From an uncultured Actinomyces sp. (GTDB lineage Bacteria > Actinomycetota > Actinomycetes > Actinomycetales > Actinomycetaceae): a DNA stretch of 60,809 bases. The position numbers and the translations under genes are program-made. The notes under the pieces were generated by a model. The model was given only the letters and a program-made list of their open reading frames with translations. It ran no database searches and was not told the DNA's origin. The DNA lies in assembly GCA_937926195.1 (NCBI GenBank), contig CALEXZ010000098.1, positions 1 through 60,809 on the forward strand. The letters are read 5' to 3'. Shown here one piece after another: positions 49,332-57,809 of the stretch (within the stretch, counting starts at the first letter, position 1; each line of letters begins with the position of its first letter).

Positions 49332-49402
49332 GCCGAGTTCGAGGGTGACGGGTCGAGTTCGAGGTCTCAGGCATCGAACTCGGCACGTAAACACCGAACT
49401 CG
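49332..49402. repeat. 71-nt palindromic intergenic repeat, copy 3
   Basis: This copy lies between the convergent kinase (+) and GH3 (-) genes. It keeps GCCGAGTTCGAGGGT, the inner TCGAGTTCGA/ATCGAACTCGG pair and the CCGAACTCG end; the outer arm is weakened by ACACC in place of ACCCT. The loop TCTCAGGC matches the TCTTAGGC of copy 1. Confidence 0.88.
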
Positions 49403-49433
49403 CGGGCGGCGGTGGGCGGCACAGGCCCCCGGG

Positions 49434-51881
49434 TCAGGCACGGGCGCGTTTGACGAGGAGGCGCAGGACGTGGCGGGCCGCCGCCTGGATCTCCCCCAGG
49501 CTCAGACCCGCCGCGGCGGCTTCTCGCCCGGCCGCCTCTCCCCCGGCGGCGATCCAGGCGCGGTAACCGTCCATGACACCGTCCTCGCGGGTGGTTGACG
49601 AGTGCGCGTCGCCACCCGGCATGAGGACGTCGACGCCGGAGCGCACCCGGTACCCGGAGTCGTGGATCGTCGGGAACTCGGGGGACGACGCCATGCGCAT
49701 CCACCAGTCGGTGATGACGAGCCCCTCGTAGCCCCACTCGCCGCGCAGGACGGTCGTCACGAGGTCGTAGCCATAGTGGCTCCACACCCCGTTGACCTTG
49801 TTGTAGGAGGTCATGATGACGTCAGGTCGCGCCTGACGTACCACGTGCTCGAAGGCGCGCAGGTAGATCTCACGCAGCGCCCGCTCGCTCACGCGCGAGT
49901 CCATGTGGATGCGGTTCGTCTCCTGGTTGTTGGCAGCGAGGTGCTTGGGGCAGGCGCTGCGGCCGGTGGACTGGACCCCGACGACGACGGCAGCACCCAT
50001 CTCCCCGGTGAGCAGCGGGTCCTCACTGAAGTACTCGAAGTTCCTCCCACACAGGGGGTCGCGGTGGATGTTCATGCCGGGGCTGAGGAGGATGTCGGAA
50101 CCCAGCCGGATCATCTCCTGGCCGTGCAGGGTCGCGAGCTCACCGACGGCCTCGGGGTCCCAGGTGGACGCCAGGGCGGTGCCACAGGGCAGCAGTGAGG
50201 CCGTCGCGGCCAGACGGAGGCCGGAGGGCCCGTCGGTCGTGATTGCGGCGGGGATGCCGACGGCGCGCAGCACCTCGTTCACACCGCCGAGGGCACCCGC
50301 GTTGCCGGGCGGCCCGTAGGACGAGTCCATCTCGGTGTCGCCGTAGGTGAGCCGGGCCAGGGCCTCGGTGTCGAGCGAGGCGAGCAGGTCGTCGAGGCTG
50401 CGCTCGCCGGCCACGACCTGCTGGAAGCTCACCCTGCCGTCGACGGCGGGCACCGCGGTGGGCAGCCGGTCAAGGATCCGCTCGCGCAGGTCGACCTCGC
50501 TGACCGGCGCGTCCTCCCACCCGAGGGCGCTGGCGCCGTCGTCCCCGACGGTACGCGTCATGCGTCGCAACGGGTGGGCGGGGTCGGGGGCGCAGGCCTG
50601 CTCGAGCTGCGCGAGGACCCGGGTCGCGCTCACCTCGACAGCCCCGACCGGCTCGGCCGAGCGCACGTCAGCACCGACATGGAAGGCGTAGGAGCCGCCC
50701 TGAAGGACCCAGGCCGAGCGCTGCCCGGTGGCACCGGAGTCGTCGTAGGAGGCGAGCGCGCACAGGGGCACGCGCAGCTCGCCCTCCCAGGTCTGCCCGG
50801 GGGCGAGCAGCGGGGTGCGGGCGAAGGCGACGAGCTCGCGCACAGGGTTGCCCAGCGGCACGCAGGGCTTGGAGACGTAGAGCTGGACCACAGCGCTTGA
50901 GGCCCGCTCGCCGGTGGACCGGGCACGCACGGCCACGGTCACGTCGTGCTCGTTCAGGACCGGGGGCCCGGCGGTGATCTCGTGGGTGCCGTAGCCCAGG
51001 CCGAAGCCGAAAGGGTACTGCACGGCCTCGGGGTCGAAGGTCTCGAAGTACCGGTAACCGACGTAGATGTCCTCGACGTAGTCAGCGGCCTCCGGGTCCC
51101 CGAAGTTCCCGGCGCTCGGGTAGTCCTCGTAGCGGTAAGCGATCGTGCTGGTCAGACGACCGCCGGGCTCGTCGTCTCCGGCCAGGACCCGGGCGATGGC
51201 ACGCGCCCCCTCCATACCGCCGCACCACGCGAGCAGGAGAGCGTCGACACCCAGCTCCTCCGCCCAGGACAGGTCCATGACGTTACCGGTGACGACGACG
51301 GCGATCACTCGCTCGAAGGCACCCCGGGCACGCTCCAGGAGGGAGCGCTCGACCTCGGTGAGATAGAACGAACCGGCCTCCAGGAGGCTCTCACGGTCCT
51401 CGCCCGCGGCCCGCCCGAGGACGACGACGGCCGTGCTACACCGCCTGGCTGCCGCCTCGAGCGCGGCCTGGGCCAGCTCCATCTCCGGAAAGCTCAGTGG
51501 CCACTGTCCCCAGACCTCACCGGGATCGACGGGGTTGGCGGCGCACCACGTGCGGTAGAGGGACGCGAGCTCGCCGTCGGCCTGCACACCCACCTCGGCA
51601 AGGCAGTCGAGGAGATTCGTCACGTAGGGCGCGTTGACGTCACCGCCAGATCCGTATCCGACGGCGATCCAGTCGAGCTGGACCCGGCCGAGGAGAGCGA
51701 CGGACTCGCCGCCAGTAAGCGGCAGGGGCCGCACGCCGTCGGCCCCGTCCTCGTTGCGCAGCAGCGTGGCGCCCTCGGCGGCGAGCCGTCGGGCGGAGCG
51801 CGCGAGCGCCGGGTCGAGTGCGGGGCCCCGGTTCGTGCGTGAGCGTCGTGAGGTCTGCTGGGACAGGAGCTGGTCGGTCAT
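49434..51881 (-). CDS. GH3 beta-glucosidase with inverted domain order
   Basis: The 815-residue enzyme carries the GH3 C-terminal alpha/beta sandwich first (AAEGATLLRNED near residue 35, GYGSGGDVN, VVVLGRAAGEDRES, YPFGFGLGYG near residue 310), a fibronectin-like beta region, and then the catalytic barrel (TDGPSGLRLA, STWDPEAVG, GMNIHRDPLCGRNFEYFSEDPLLTGEM, ACPKHLAANNQE, and the nucleophile Asp in GLVITDWWMR). This reversed order is known from Butyrivibrio and Ruminococcus glucosidases. No signal peptide is seen, so it likely cleaves sugars imported by the upstream ABC system. AAGGAAGAG precedes the ATG at 51881. It is last in the operon. Confidence 0.93.
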   Translation of the reverse strand: MTDQLLSQQTSRRSRTNRGPALDPALARSARRLAAEGATLLRNEDGADGVRPLPLTGGESVALLGRVQLDWIAVGYGSGGDVNAPYVTNLLDCLAEVGVQADGELASLYRTWCAANPVDPGEVWGQWPLSFPEMELAQAALEAAARRCSTAVVVLGRAAGEDRESLLEAGSFYLTEVERSLLERARGAFERVIAVVVTGNVMDLSWAEELGVDALLLAWCGGMEGARAIARVLAGDDEPGGRLTSTIAYRYEDYPSAGNFGDPEAADYVEDIYVGYRYFETFDPEAVQYPFGFGLGYGTHEITAGPPVLNEHDVTVAVRARSTGERASSAVVQLYVSKPCVPLGNPVRELVAFARTPLLAPGQTWEGELRVPLCALASYDDSGATGQRSAWVLQGGSYAFHVGADVRSAEPVGAVEVSATRVLAQLEQACAPDPAHPLRRMTRTVGDDGASALGWEDAPVSEVDLRERILDRLPTAVPAVDGRVSFQQVVAGERSLDDLLASLDTEALARLTYGDTEMDSSYGPPGNAGALGGVNEVLRAVGIPAAITTDGPSGLRLAATASLLPCGTALASTWDPEAVGELATLHGQEMIRLGSDILLSPGMNIHRDPLCGRNFEYFSEDPLLTGEMGAAVVVGVQSTGRSACPKHLAANNQETNRIHMDSRVSERALREIYLRAFEHVVRQARPDVIMTSYNKVNGVWSHYGYDLVTTVLRGEWGYEGLVITDWWMRMASSPEFPTIHDSGYRVRSGVDVLMPGGDAHSSTTREDGVMDGYRAWIAAGGEAAGREAAAAGLSLGEIQAAARHVLRLLVKRARA

Positions 51882-51925
51882 CGCTCTTCCTTGAGTCGTG
51901 ATCACGTGACTGGTGCGGGTCGGTG

Positions 51926-52984
51926 TCAGGGCGCGGTCGGGGGCACGCTGCCCGGGGATGCCGGTGAGCACGTGCGTCGGCTTGAGCGGCGGGTGGTGAG
52001 GGTGACGGGTCTCGTCACCGGCTGACCGTCCCACGTCTTGTCGAGGATGTCGTGAAGCATGACGGAGGCCTGCTGTCCGAGACGCTCCGCGGAGTTCGTG
52101 ACGCTGGACAACCCGGCGCGCTCGGCGGCGGGCGAGTCGTCGAAGGAGACGACGAGGACGTCGTCGGGCACGCAGATCCCGACCTCTTCCCAGGCGTCGA
52201 GCGCGGCCACGGCCATGAGGTCGGAGGAGAGGAACACAGAGTCGACGGCGCCGGAGCGGATCGACGGGGCCAGGGCCTCAGCGGCCTCGCGTCCGGACTG
52301 GGCGGTGAAGGCTCCCTCGAGCACCACGGGATCGATCCCGTGCTCGGCGAGCGCCTCACTGAACCCGCGCAAGCGGTCCTGTGCGGCGACCATGTCGAGC
52401 GGGCCGGTGACGATCGCCGGACGGCGCGCCCCGGCGTCGAGCAGGTGCTCTGCGGCGAGACGGCCTCCACCGACGTTGTCCGAGTCAACCCAGGAGGCGG
52501 GAGGATCGGCCGTGACGGGCCGTCCGATGAAGACGACCGGGACCGGGGCGGCGGCGAAGGCCTCGACCTGGCCGTCGACCTGATGGTGCGAGACGACGAT
52601 CGCACCGTCGACCGCGCCGCTGCCCAGGAAGGCGGCGGTCCGGGCTCCCCGCCCAGCAAGGTCGGCGAAGGACATGACGAGCTGGAGGTCCCACTGCTCC
52701 AGGAGCACTGAGACGGCAACGACGACACGGGCGAAGAACGGGTCGGTGAAGACGAGCTCGTCCGGCTCCGGGATGATGACGGCGATCATCCCCGTGCGGT
52801 GGGTGACGAGGGCACGAGCAGCCGTGTTGGGTGTGTAGCGAAGCTCGTCCACGGCCGCCGCGACGGCCCGGGACTTCTGGTCGCTCACCGCGACGTCGCC
52901 ACGCACGACCCGTGAGGCGGTCGCCCGTGAGACACCGGCCCGCCTGGCCACGTCCTCAAGGGTGACTCTGGTCCGCTGCCTCAT
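51926..52984 (-). CDS. LacI family transcriptional regulator
   Basis: The 352-residue regulator has the LacI helix-turn-helix (VTLEDVARRAGVSRATASRVVRG, residues about 8-30; hinge helix TPNTAARALVTHRTG) and a periplasmic-binding-protein-like sugar domain. AGGAGG 6-12 bases upstream selects the ATG at 52984 over the GTG at 53002. It lies between the permease and GH3 genes in one operon and likely controls it through the operator-like site at 56531. It may also be the regulator of the rhamnosidase sites at 6924 and 10045, but those have a different half-site, so a separate regulator is more likely. Confidence 0.92.
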   Translation of the reverse strand: MRQRTRVTLEDVARRAGVSRATASRVVRGDVAVSDQKSRAVAAAVDELRYTPNTAARALVTHRTGMIAVIIPEPDELVFTDPFFARVVVAVSVLLEQWDLQLVMSFADLAGRGARTAAFLGSGAVDGAIVVSHHQVDGQVEAFAAAPVPVVFIGRPVTADPPASWVDSDNVGGGRLAAEHLLDAGARRPAIVTGPLDMVAAQDRLRGFSEALAEHGIDPVVLEGAFTAQSGREAAEALAPSIRSGAVDSVFLSSDLMAVAALDAWEEVGICVPDDVLVVSFDDSPAAERAGLSSVTNSAERLGQQASVMLHDILDKTWDGQPVTRPVTLTTRRSSRRTCSPASPGSVPPTAP

Positions 52985-53048
52985 AGGATGGCCTCCTGTC
53001 ACTGTTCACACGCACCATCGCAGGGTCCGAAAGGAGCCGCGGTGACGC

Positions 53049-53984
53049 TCAGCCCTTGACGGCACCCTGCATGATGCCAGAGACCAGCTGCTTGCCCGCG
53101 AAGACGAACAGGAGCAGCAGCGGGACCGTGGCCACGACGACGCCCGCCATGATGAGCGAGTAGTCCTTGAAGTAGGAGGCCTGCAGGAGCTGGAGGGCGA
53201 CGGGCAGGGTCGGGTTCTTCGCGCCGAGGACGATGAAGGGCCAGAAGAAGCTCGTCCATGAGCCAACGAAGGTGAACAGGGCAAGCATCGCGGCAGCAGG
53301 GCGGGCGGCGGGCAGCGCGACGCTCCGGAAGGTGCGGAACATCGACGCGCCGTCGACTCGTGCGGCCTCGATGAGCTCGTAGGGCAGGGCGTCACGAATG
53401 TACTGGGTCATCCAGAACACGCCGAAGGCGGAGACCATCGCGGGCACGATGACGGCGACGAGCTCGCCGGTCCAGCCGAGCCTGGACATGACGATGAACA
53501 GCGGGACGACGCCGAGCTGGGCGGGCACAGCCATCGTCGCGATGACGAAGGTGAGCAGGCCGTCGCGGCCGCGGAAGCGCAGCTTGGAGAAGGCGTAGCC
53601 CGCCAGCGTCGAGAAGAAGACGACCGACAGGGAGACGACGGCGGAGACGATGAGGGAGTTGAGGAAGGCGCCCCACAGGTCGATGCCCGAGTCGATGACG
53701 CGCCCGAGGTTCTCCAGGAGCCGGCCCTGCGGGATGAGCGAGGGCACGGGGTTCCTGGCGATGGAGGGGGCGTCAGAGCCCGCCAGGAGGAAGGCGAAGT
53801 ACAGCGGGTAGGCACTGATGAGGATGATGGCGGCAAGGACCACGTAGGCGACCGGGCCGGGGCGCCGGCCCTGGCCGAAGCCGTGGTGGGCCTGCCTGGC
53901 ACGACGGCGGGCGGCGGCGCGGGCCGCACCTTTCCCGGCGGTCTGCTCGATCATGGCGACAGAGGGCTGGTTGCGGCTCATCAT
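53049..53984 (-). CDS. ABC sugar transporter permease (MalG/CebG-like)
   Basis: The 311-residue inner-membrane protein has six predicted helices and the ABC permease EAA loop YELIEAARVDGASMFRTFRSVALP. The basic cytoplasmic start (ARAAARRRARQAHHGFG) and ending QLVSGIMQGAVKG are typical of the MalG/CUT1 group. The ATG at 53984 overlaps the upstream permease stop (ATGA). With the binding protein and the other permease it forms a CUT1 oligosaccharide importer; the ATPase (probably a shared MsiK-type protein) is not in the window. Confidence 0.93.
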   Translation of the reverse strand: MMSRNQPSVAMIEQTAGKGAARAAARRRARQAHHGFGQGRRPGPVAYVVLAAIILISAYPLYFAFLLAGSDAPSIARNPVPSLIPQGRLLENLGRVIDSGIDLWGAFLNSLIVSAVVSLSVVFFSTLAGYAFSKLRFRGRDGLLTFVIATMAVPAQLGVVPLFIVMSRLGWTGELVAVIVPAMVSAFGVFWMTQYIRDALPYELIEAARVDGASMFRTFRSVALPAARPAAAMLALFTFVGSWTSFFWPFIVLGAKNPTLPVALQLLQASYFKDYSLIMAGVVVATVPLLLLFVFAGKQLVSGIMQGAVKG

Positions 53985-55075
53985 GAGTCTCCTCTCCCGG
54001 TGACGGGGGCGGCGGGGAGCGCGTCGGTGGTGCCGGTCGAGGCACCCGTTGCCGCCCGTGGGCCGCCCCTGCTCCTGCGTCCCCGCCGTCGGGGCGCACT
54101 GCCCGAGGAGGCGATGTTCCTCGTGATGAGGAAGCTCAGGGCCGCGAAGCCCAGGATGATGACGAAGAGGATCCACGCGACGGCCGAGGCCCTGCCGAAG
54201 CTCTTCTGCGGCCCCCAGCCGAGCTGGTAGAGGTACATGGTCAGGGTCAGCCACTGCTTGTCGGAGCCTCCGCCTCCCGCCGTGTCGAACATGCGGGGCT
54301 CGTCGAAGATCTGCAGTCCGCCGATCGTCGAGGTGATGACGACGAACATGATCGTCGAGCGCAGCTGCGGGACCGTGATGGAGAAGAACTGGCGGGCGCG
54401 GCCGGCGCCGTCGACGGTGGCCGCCTCGTAGAGCTCGGCGGGAATCGCCTGCATGGCGGCAAGGACGATGAGGGCGTTGTAGCCGGTCCAACGGAAGTTC
54501 ACCATGTTGGCGATGGCGACGTGGGACCACAGGGCCGAGGAGTGCCAGCCGATCGGGTCGAGGCCGGCGTGTCCGAGGAGGGCGTTGATCATGCCGGACT
54601 GGTCCGCGAAGAGCTTGGCGAAGATGATCGACACGGCCACGGGCGCCACGACGTAGGGCAGCAGCACGCCCATGCGCCAGAAGGTCCTCGCCCGCAGGTT
54701 CGTGTTGAGGACGTAGGCGATGAGGACCGCCACCATGATCTGCGGGACGCTGGAGAGCAGGAAGATGGAGAAGGTGTTGCGCAGCGCCACCCAGAAGGTG
54801 GCCTGCTGGAGGACGTCGACGTAGTTGGTCACGCCGTTGAAGCCCTGGTCACCGCCGATGAGGTGCCACTTGTGCACAGAGACCCAGGCCGTGTAGAGCA
54901 GCGGGTACAGGCCGGTGATCGCGAAGGCGATGAAGAAGGGGGCGATGTAGAGGTACGGCGATACGGTGACGTCGAGCCGTCCGAGCCGGTCGCGCCTGCT
55001 CATGGGCCCGGTCCGGCGTTGCCGTGCAGGCACGCCCGTCGGCGCGCTCCTGGCGGTGGGTGATGCTGCCTTCAT
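53981..55075 (-). CDS. ABC sugar transporter permease (MalF/CebF-like)
   Basis: The 364-residue membrane protein has six helices, starting with LYIAPFFIAFAITGLYPLLY, and the EAA loop AELYEAATVDGAGRARQFFSITVP. A basic tail of about 55 residues after the last helix (GSAPRRRGRRSRGGPRAA...) is longer than usual. ATG at 55075 has AGGAAGGATGAAGG upstream. The stop codon overlaps the next permease gene. It pairs with the following permease in a heterodimer. Confidence 0.93.
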   Translation of the reverse strand: MKAASPTARSAPTGVPARQRRTGPMSRRDRLGRLDVTVSPYLYIAPFFIAFAITGLYPLLYTAWVSVHKWHLIGGDQGFNGVTNYVDVLQQATFWVALRNTFSIFLLSSVPQIMVAVLIAYVLNTNLRARTFWRMGVLLPYVVAPVAVSIIFAKLFADQSGMINALLGHAGLDPIGWHSSALWSHVAIANMVNFRWTGYNALIVLAAMQAIPAELYEAATVDGAGRARQFFSITVPQLRSTIMFVVITSTIGGLQIFDEPRMFDTAGGGGSDKQWLTLTMYLYQLGWGPQKSFGRASAVAWILFVIILGFAALSFLITRNIASSGSAPRRRGRRSRGGPRAATGASTGTTDALPAAPVTGRGDS

Positions 55076-55164
55076 CCTTCATCCTTCCTGAGCGGGAGCC
55101 CGCGGTGCGGTCCGAGCCGTCGCTCGCGGCCGGGCCGCACCGCGGATGCTGGGAAAGGTCGCCC

Positions 55165-56448
55165 CTATTCCAGGGCCAGCTCACTGAAGGCCGCCAGTGC
55201 CTTGCTCCAGGAGGTGTCGGCGTCGTCGGTCTTGTCGACGTCGACGCGGGTGAGTGCGTCGGTGACCAGGGTGGAAACCGCGAAGTAGCTCTTGCCCTTG
55301 TAAGGCGAGACGTTGATCTTCCTGGACATGTCGGAGTAGATCTGCCCGACGGGGGCGTCGTTGAAGAACGCGTTCGTGTACCCGAGGAGCTCGGGGTCGT
55401 CGAGCGCGTCGGTCTGCGAGGGGAAGTTGCCCTTGGTCTGGAAGGCCCTGATCTGCTGCTCGGGAGCGGTGAGCCACTCGGCGAGGGCCTGGGCCTCCTC
55501 CGGGTGCTCGCTCTGGGTGGGGACGGTCAGGTAGGAGCCGCCCCAGTTGCCGCCGCCGCCGGGGAAGACCGGGGCAACGTCCCATCCGGTGACGCCTGCC
55601 GCGTTGCCCTCGATGACGCCGAGCATCCACGGTGGGCAGAGCATGGTCGCGAAGCCGTTGTTCTGGAAGGAGTTGACCCAGTCCTCGCTCCACTGGGACA
55701 GGCCCGCGGACAGGCCCGCCTTGGACTGGTCGAGGATCGTGTCGTAGATCGTGTGGACCGCGGTGTTGGACTGTAGCGGGATGACGGTGTCGTCGTCGTT
55801 CTCGAAGGGGTTGTCGATCTGGTTGACCATCCCCTGGTAGATGCCCGCGGCACTGTCGTACCAGGGGATACCGGTGTCAGCGACGAACCTCTGGCCGACA
55901 CTGAAGTAGGTGTCCCAGCCTCCGTCGAGCAGTGCGGCGACCTCGTTGCGGTCAGTGGGCAGACCGGCCTGGGCGAAGAGGTCCGCCCGGTAGCACAGGG
56001 CCTCGGGGCCGGCGTCGGTGCCGTAGCCGATGAGGGCGCCCTCCGGCGTGGTGGCAGGGGCGGTCTTCCAATCGGGCCAGCGGCCCTCGACGGCGTCGGA
56101 CCTGAGGTCGACGAACTGGTCCGAGTACTGCATGAGCTCGGGAAGCCAGTCCATCTCGATGGCCTCGATGTCCGACAGGCCGGAGCCCGCGGCGAGGCGG
56201 GTGTTCATGTTGTCGCGGGCCTCGTCGGAGGTCGCGGCCTTCTTCTCGACGATCTTGATCTCCGGGTGCAGCTGCATGTACTCATCGAGCAGGTCGTCGT
56301 AGCCGAACTCGTTGAACGTGGCGATGGTGAGGGTGATCTTTCCGTCGTCGGCGTCGGTGCCGGAGCTGTTCGCGCAACCGCACACGCCGAGGGCAAGCGC
56401 TCCGGCGGTAAGGGTCGCGAGGCCGACGAGGGCTCTCTTCTTGAACAC
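55165..56448 (-). CDS. ABC sugar-binding lipoprotein (CebE-like)
   Basis: The 427-residue extracellular binding protein has a lipoprotein signal (LGVCGC near residues 22-27), an ITLTIATFNEFGYDDLLDEY start and family 1 solute-binding features (LPELMQYSDQFVDL, YGTDAGPEALCYRADLF, APVFPGGGGNWGGSYLTVP). These resemble cellobiose/cellotriose-binding CebE and related beta-glucoside binders. GTG at 56448 is chosen because AAAGGAG lies 5 bases upstream; the frame extends to 56514 without an SD. It is first in the operon with two permeases, LacI and GH3. Confidence 0.92.
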   Translation of the reverse strand: MFKKRALVGLATLTAGALALGVCGCANSSGTDADDGKITLTIATFNEFGYDDLLDEYMQLHPEIKIVEKKAATSDEARDNMNTRLAAGSGLSDIEAIEMDWLPELMQYSDQFVDLRSDAVEGRWPDWKTAPATTPEGALIGYGTDAGPEALCYRADLFAQAGLPTDRNEVAALLDGGWDTYFSVGQRFVADTGIPWYDSAAGIYQGMVNQIDNPFENDDDTVIPLQSNTAVHTIYDTILDQSKAGLSAGLSQWSEDWVNSFQNNGFATMLCPPWMLGVIEGNAAGVTGWDVAPVFPGGGGNWGGSYLTVPTQSEHPEEAQALAEWLTAPEQQIRAFQTKGNFPSQTDALDDPELLGYTNAFFNDAPVGQIYSDMSRKINVSPYKGKSYFAVSTLVTDALTRVDVDKTDDADTSWSKALAAFSELALE

Positions 56449-56530
56449 GGCTACTCCTTTGTAGTCACGTCGTGGCCCGCGGGGGACCGGGCCTTCTTCT
56501 GAGAGCGCGATCATGCAGGTGATCCCACAA

Positions 56531-56544
56531 TGAGAGCGTTCTCA
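56531..56544. promoter_or_regulatory. LacI/CebR-like operator ahead of the sugar ABC operon
   Basis: TGAGAGCGTTCTCA is a near-perfect palindrome with central CG, 83 bases ahead of the binding protein start. It resembles the Streptomyces CebR site TGGGAGCGCTCCCA (10 of 14 positions). The LacI gene of the same operon is the likely binder. Confidence 0.65.
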
Positions 56545-56649
56545 GGCGTGTGATTCAGGTTACGCCTCGTTCTTGGCACTGTCCAGCCCCTCGGAGAGGG
56601 TCGGGGAGCAGAAGGGCTGCGCACCCGCCCCCTCACGCCCGCACCCGCC

Positions 56650-56720
56650 CCCGAGTTCGAGGGTTACGCGTCGAGTTCGGTGCCTGAGTCCTCGACGTCG
56701 GCACGTAAGCCCCGAACTCG
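56650..56720. repeat. 71-nt palindromic intergenic repeat, copy 4
   Basis: This copy lies downstream of the PAP2 gene and upstream of the sugar ABC operon. It keeps the CCGAGTTCGAGGGTTACG start and the GCACGTAAGCCCCGAACTCG end; the inner right arm has changed (CTCGACGTCGG), and the loop is GTGCCTGAGTC. Confidence 0.86.
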
Positions 56721-56776
56721 CGTGTGCTCGCGGGAGGTGGCGTGATGCCGGTGCCGACGTCGCGGGCGAGCGCCCC

Positions 56777-57706
56777 TCAGCCTCGAGAGCGCGGGTGGCG
56801 GGCGGGGGCGAGCCCGGCGAGCAGCGCCAGGCACACGAAGGACGTTCCCACCGTCCCGGCCGAGCCGGCCGCGTAGGCCACGAAGGTGCCGGTGCGTCCC
56901 AGCACCCCGCTTCCGGAGGCCACCGACCACCAGGTCACGGCCTCCAGCACGAGGCCCACCGCGCCGGCGCAGGCACCCAGCCCGCCCAGGAAGGTGAGCC
57001 CCGCAGGACGCGCGACCGTCGGGGTCCCCTCGTCGTCCCCCTCCGGCACCTGGCCGCCGGGTCCCCCCTTGTGCCAGACGCCGCCCGCCACCGCCACCGC
57101 GCCCCAGGCGGTGGCCAGCAGGACCGCGCTGATGACGTCGGCGGGCCGGTGCCACTGGCACACGAGCGTCGAGTAGCCCATCGCCGCGGTGAGCACCGCC
57201 CCGCCCCAGGCCGCGACGCCCCTGTGGGACACCCCGACGAGCAGCAGGAGCGCGACGGCCGCGGAGGCCGCCACGGCGGTGTGCCCCGAGGGCAGCGTGT
57301 TGGCGCCGTCCCAGCGGGGCGACAGGTCGTAGTCGGGGCGCACGAGCACCCAGCGCTTGAGCACCTGCGTGGAGGCGTTGATGGCGATGACGGTGCCGGC
57401 GGCCCACACCGCCCGGCGGCGGCTGCCCCGCCAGATCCCCACGACGAGGACGAGGAGGACGAGCGCGACGGCCGCGGGCATGGACACGGTGGACAGCAGG
57501 GTGCGGGCGTGCGCGTCCACGAAGCGCTCGCCGATGCGTGATCCCGTCAGGGCCGCATCCTCCATGAGCTGACCGGTACGCGTATAGATGAGGGCGTACC
57601 ACAGCGTGATGACACCGCCGGCGCACACGAGGGCCAGCACACCGGCCCACGCACGCTGGCTCCCGCCGGCACGTCGCCGCACGGGGTGGGGGCCTGTCGT
57701 CATCAC
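56777..57706 (-). CDS. PAP2 family phosphatase
   Basis: The 309-residue membrane protein contains the three acid phosphatase signature motifs in order: KRWVLVRP (KX6RP), LPSGHTA (PSGH) and STLVCQWHRPADV (SRX5HXXXD variant, with S...H...D). About eight hydrophobic segments are predicted. Such enzymes dephosphorylate undecaprenyl pyrophosphate, phosphatidic acid or similar lipids at the outer face of the membrane. The start is ATG at 57706 or the next ATG codon. After the motif domain an extra two- to three-helix region (GLTFLGGLGACAGAVGL...) of about 80 residues is present. Confidence 0.88.
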   Translation of the reverse strand: MMTTGPHPVRRRAGGSQRAWAGVLALVCAGGVITLWYALIYTRTGQLMEDAALTGSRIGERFVDAHARTLLSTVSMPAAVALVLLVLVVGIWRGSRRRAVWAAGTVIAINASTQVLKRWVLVRPDYDLSPRWDGANTLPSGHTAVAASAAVALLLLVGVSHRGVAAWGGAVLTAAMGYSTLVCQWHRPADVISAVLLATAWGAVAVAGGVWHKGGPGGQVPEGDDEGTPTVARPAGLTFLGGLGACAGAVGLVLEAVTWWSVASGSGVLGRTGTFVAYAAGSAGTVGTSFVCLALLAGLAPARHPRSRG

Positions 57707-57809
57707 GCCGCCGATCGTAGGGGCTGAGCGACGGCGGAGGGCTGAGCGCCGCCGGGAGCCTCGTCACCCGACGCCGTCGGACCGGCAACGGCAACGGCGG
57801 CCGGGAGTC

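Noticed and set aside
51897..51906. CGTGATCACG palindrome between the LacI and GH3 genes
   Set aside because: Short and single, within a 44-base operon gap; no second copy to support an operator.
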